Below the pieces are notes generated by a model. It saw only the letters and a program-made list of their open reading frames with translations. It had not been told where the DNA came from and did no database searches. From positions 23,339 through 39,085 of the forward strand of contig DBWH01000057.1 in assembly GCA_002308595.1 (NCBI GenBank): 15,747 nucleotides of DNA. Reading direction: 5' to 3'. The position numbers and the translations under genes were made by a program. Origin of the DNA: Mageeibacillus sp. UBA1243 (GTDB lineage Bacteria; Bacillota; Clostridia; UBA1212). How positions within the stretch are numbered: position 1 is the stretch's first letter; every line of letters begins with the position of its first letter. This document shows positions 14,842 to 15,747 of this stretch, piece by piece.

Positions 14842-15447
14842 TTTTTAAACAGGGCAGACGTGATTATTCCTTTATCCGAACTTCCGGAAAGTATCGGAAA
14901 AGCGGGCTCCGATAGGATCATCAATTATAAGGGGCATGATTATTACTTTGGATATACCGCAAATATGGTTGGCGGTTTAAATGCCATGCTTATACTCACA
15001 GAGGAGCAATCACGCGAACTCCTTACAGCCCCCGATATTTCGGAGATAAGCTATTTTCAGTCGGAGTGTCTTCCTTATATGTTGAGATGGAGACGGGTGT
15101 ATACAAATTATTACCCCGGCAATATGGCCAAAAACATGCTTGATGTTAGGAAGACGATTTATTACTATTTTGACGACAGGATCGTCATTGTAGTTAATGC
15201 AGAGTGGGACATTGGCCCTGTGAATGTGACGGGTGCAAGAATAACTGTTATTCCTAAAACGGAAGATGAATCATATCCGTTCCTGATTCCCGAAGAGGGT
15301 GCTGAGAAGGACCCCCTTGGGATTTATTATCAGGCTTATCGTGACTACGTGATATCATTTTACGACGATTTTAATGACTTCTACGCTCAGAGTGTTCTCG
15401 GCTGGCCCGAGAATTGGAAGGAAAGTTACGAGACGCAGCCGGAATAA
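14671..15447 (+). CDS. Membrane-anchored or secreted hypothetical protein, tandem paralog 2
   Basis: This 258-residue paralog of the preceding protein has the same signal or anchor helix and charged linker, with only K41 changed to N in the first 58 residues. It then diverges while keeping the landmarks IPLSELPESI, YYFG, AMLILTEEQSRELLTAPDI, FQSECLPYM, WRRVYT, IGP, GAR and IPEEGAEK. It has a short insertion around TANMVGGLN and a longer, aromatic C-terminal tail of about 20 residues. The ribosome binding site AAAGGAGGT is the same as that of the first copy. It lies 37 bases downstream of paralog 1 and is the last gene before a clear terminator. The function is unknown; duplication followed by divergence suggests selection for partner variety. 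Confidence 0.75.
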   Translation: MKKRIIITLAIFVAAALIGTAVFFTVKNAAAQNASNKTEKNESQQVREEEHITSAVEFLNRADVIIPLSELPESIGKAGSDRIINYKGHDYYFGYTANMVGGLNAMLILTEEQSRELLTAPDISEISYFQSECLPYMLRWRRVYTNYYPGNMAKNMLDVRKTIYYYFDDRIVIVVNAEWDIGPVNVTGARITVIPKTEDESYPFLIPEEGAEKDPLGIYYQAYRDYVISFYDDFNDFYAQSVLGWPENWKESYETQPE

Positions 15448-15453
15448 ACCCGG

Positions 15454-15482
15454 AGCCGCGGGAAACCGCGGCTTTATCTTTT
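15454..15482 (+). terminator. Rho-independent terminator of the exported-protein unit
   Basis: AGCCGCGG pairs perfectly with CCGCGGCT around a GAAA tetraloop, giving an eight-base GC-rich stem, and TTATCTTTTC follows. It lies six bases after the stop of the last gene. Confidence 0.85.
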
Positions 15483-15526
15483 CAACAAGACTATTGACCA
15501 GGCTATTGCCGGGTGCAAAAAAACGC

Positions 15527-15555
15527 TTGCAATGTTTTTTTTGCTATGGTAAAAT
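15527..15555 (+). promoter_or_regulatory. Sigma-A promoter for the T-box transcript
   Basis: TTGCAA (15527-15532) and TAAAAT (15550-15555) are spaced by 17 bases across a T-rich spacer. The start would be near 15562, a few bases before the T-box fold. Confidence 0.75.
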
Positions 15556-15561
15556 CCGCCC

Positions 15562-15747
15562 GTATATCGTCAAAAGCGATGACGGAAAAAGTAGCGCTTA
15601 AAACGGCCGGCAGAGAGCCTGCGGATGGTGAAAGCAGGCGGCGTTTTACCCGTGAAACTCATTCCCGAGCTTCCCGCGCGAAGAGGCAAAGCTTTTAAAA
15701 AGCGAGCATGCCTTGTGTAGAACGGGACGTAAGCAGGCGTTAACTGT
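15562..15747 (+). promoter_or_regulatory. T-box riboswitch leader, 3' truncated by window; probable leucine (CUC) specifier
   Basis: This is a tRNA-sensing leader that normally lets transcription continue when the matching tRNA is uncharged. Stem I is readable. AAGC (15574-15577) pairs with GCTT (15669-15672) next to a kink-turn (ATGA opposite CGA). GGAA (15584-15587) pairs with TTCC (15662-15665), AGTA sits at 15590-15593, and TAAAACG pairs with CGTTTTA (15642-15648). The conserved AGAGAG is at 15612-15617, and the distal stem CCTGC/GCAGG carries the GGATGGTGAAA loop. On the 3' side of the specifier loop the order GAA-A-CTC-A (15654-15661) places CUC, a leucine codon, where GAAC-UAC-A occurs in tyrosine leaders (recalled). 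ACU, threonine, is the alternative register. The terminal GGACG...GTTAACTGT is the usual approach to the antiterminator bulge, which lies outside, as does the regulated gene. Confidence 0.88.

Noticed and set aside
1..15747. CRISPR arrays, tRNA or rRNA genes, transposase genes
   Set aside because: I looked for regularly spaced repeats, tRNA-like TTCGA arms and DDE-type or recombinase motifs and saw none that were convincing.

Overview
The window looks like a chromosomal segment from an uncultured, probably gut-associated member of the Bacillota (Clostridia). The grounds are strong GGAGG-type ribosome binding sites, near-consensus sigma-A promoters, a T-box leader, lipoprotein signal peptides of Gram-positive style, and Clostridia-type accessory families. 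All recognised genes are on the + strand.

Positions 2-409 hold the 3' end of an unrecognised gene. Positions 541-4533 are a three-gene unit at moderate GC: a PLP-dependent aminotransferase, a D-lyxose isomerase-type cupin and a polytopic GT-C-like membrane protein. A 538-base gap follows. It holds two strong inverted repeats and the 3' remnant of a gene that abuts an AT-rich orphan gene (5072-5722). Positions 6000-9445 are a coupled pair: an acyl-CoA synthetase of the ANL superfamily and a lipoprotein esterase of the sialate O-acetylesterase (SASA) type.

Positions 9446-11974 are AT-richer and look like a graveyard of a polymorphic-toxin locus. They hold the C-terminal remnant of a DYHF-type cysteine-hydrolase-like protein, a small lipoprotein, a short Rhs-like remnant, and a two-domain protein that appears to be two immunity-type genes fused across an old intergenic hairpin. 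They end with a protein that mimics every ABC-ATPase motif but lacks the catalytic residues.

Positions 12075-15482 are one exported-protein unit with a perfect TTGACA-N17-TATAAT promoter. It comprises a secreted protein (ricin-like domain, Cys/His hydrolase-like core, C-terminal PPC-like domain), two tandem membrane-anchored or secreted paralogs, and a terminator. The two paralogs are almost identical in their first 171 bases and clearly diverged afterwards. The window ends inside a T-box riboswitch whose specifier reads best as CUC (leucine), so a leucine-related gene probably starts just beyond the end.

The most interesting parts are the pseudo-ABC protein, the repeated stop-hairpin-RBS-ATG module inside and after the fused gene, and the secreted hydrolase with its tandem partners, which shares a domain with the remnant at 9487.
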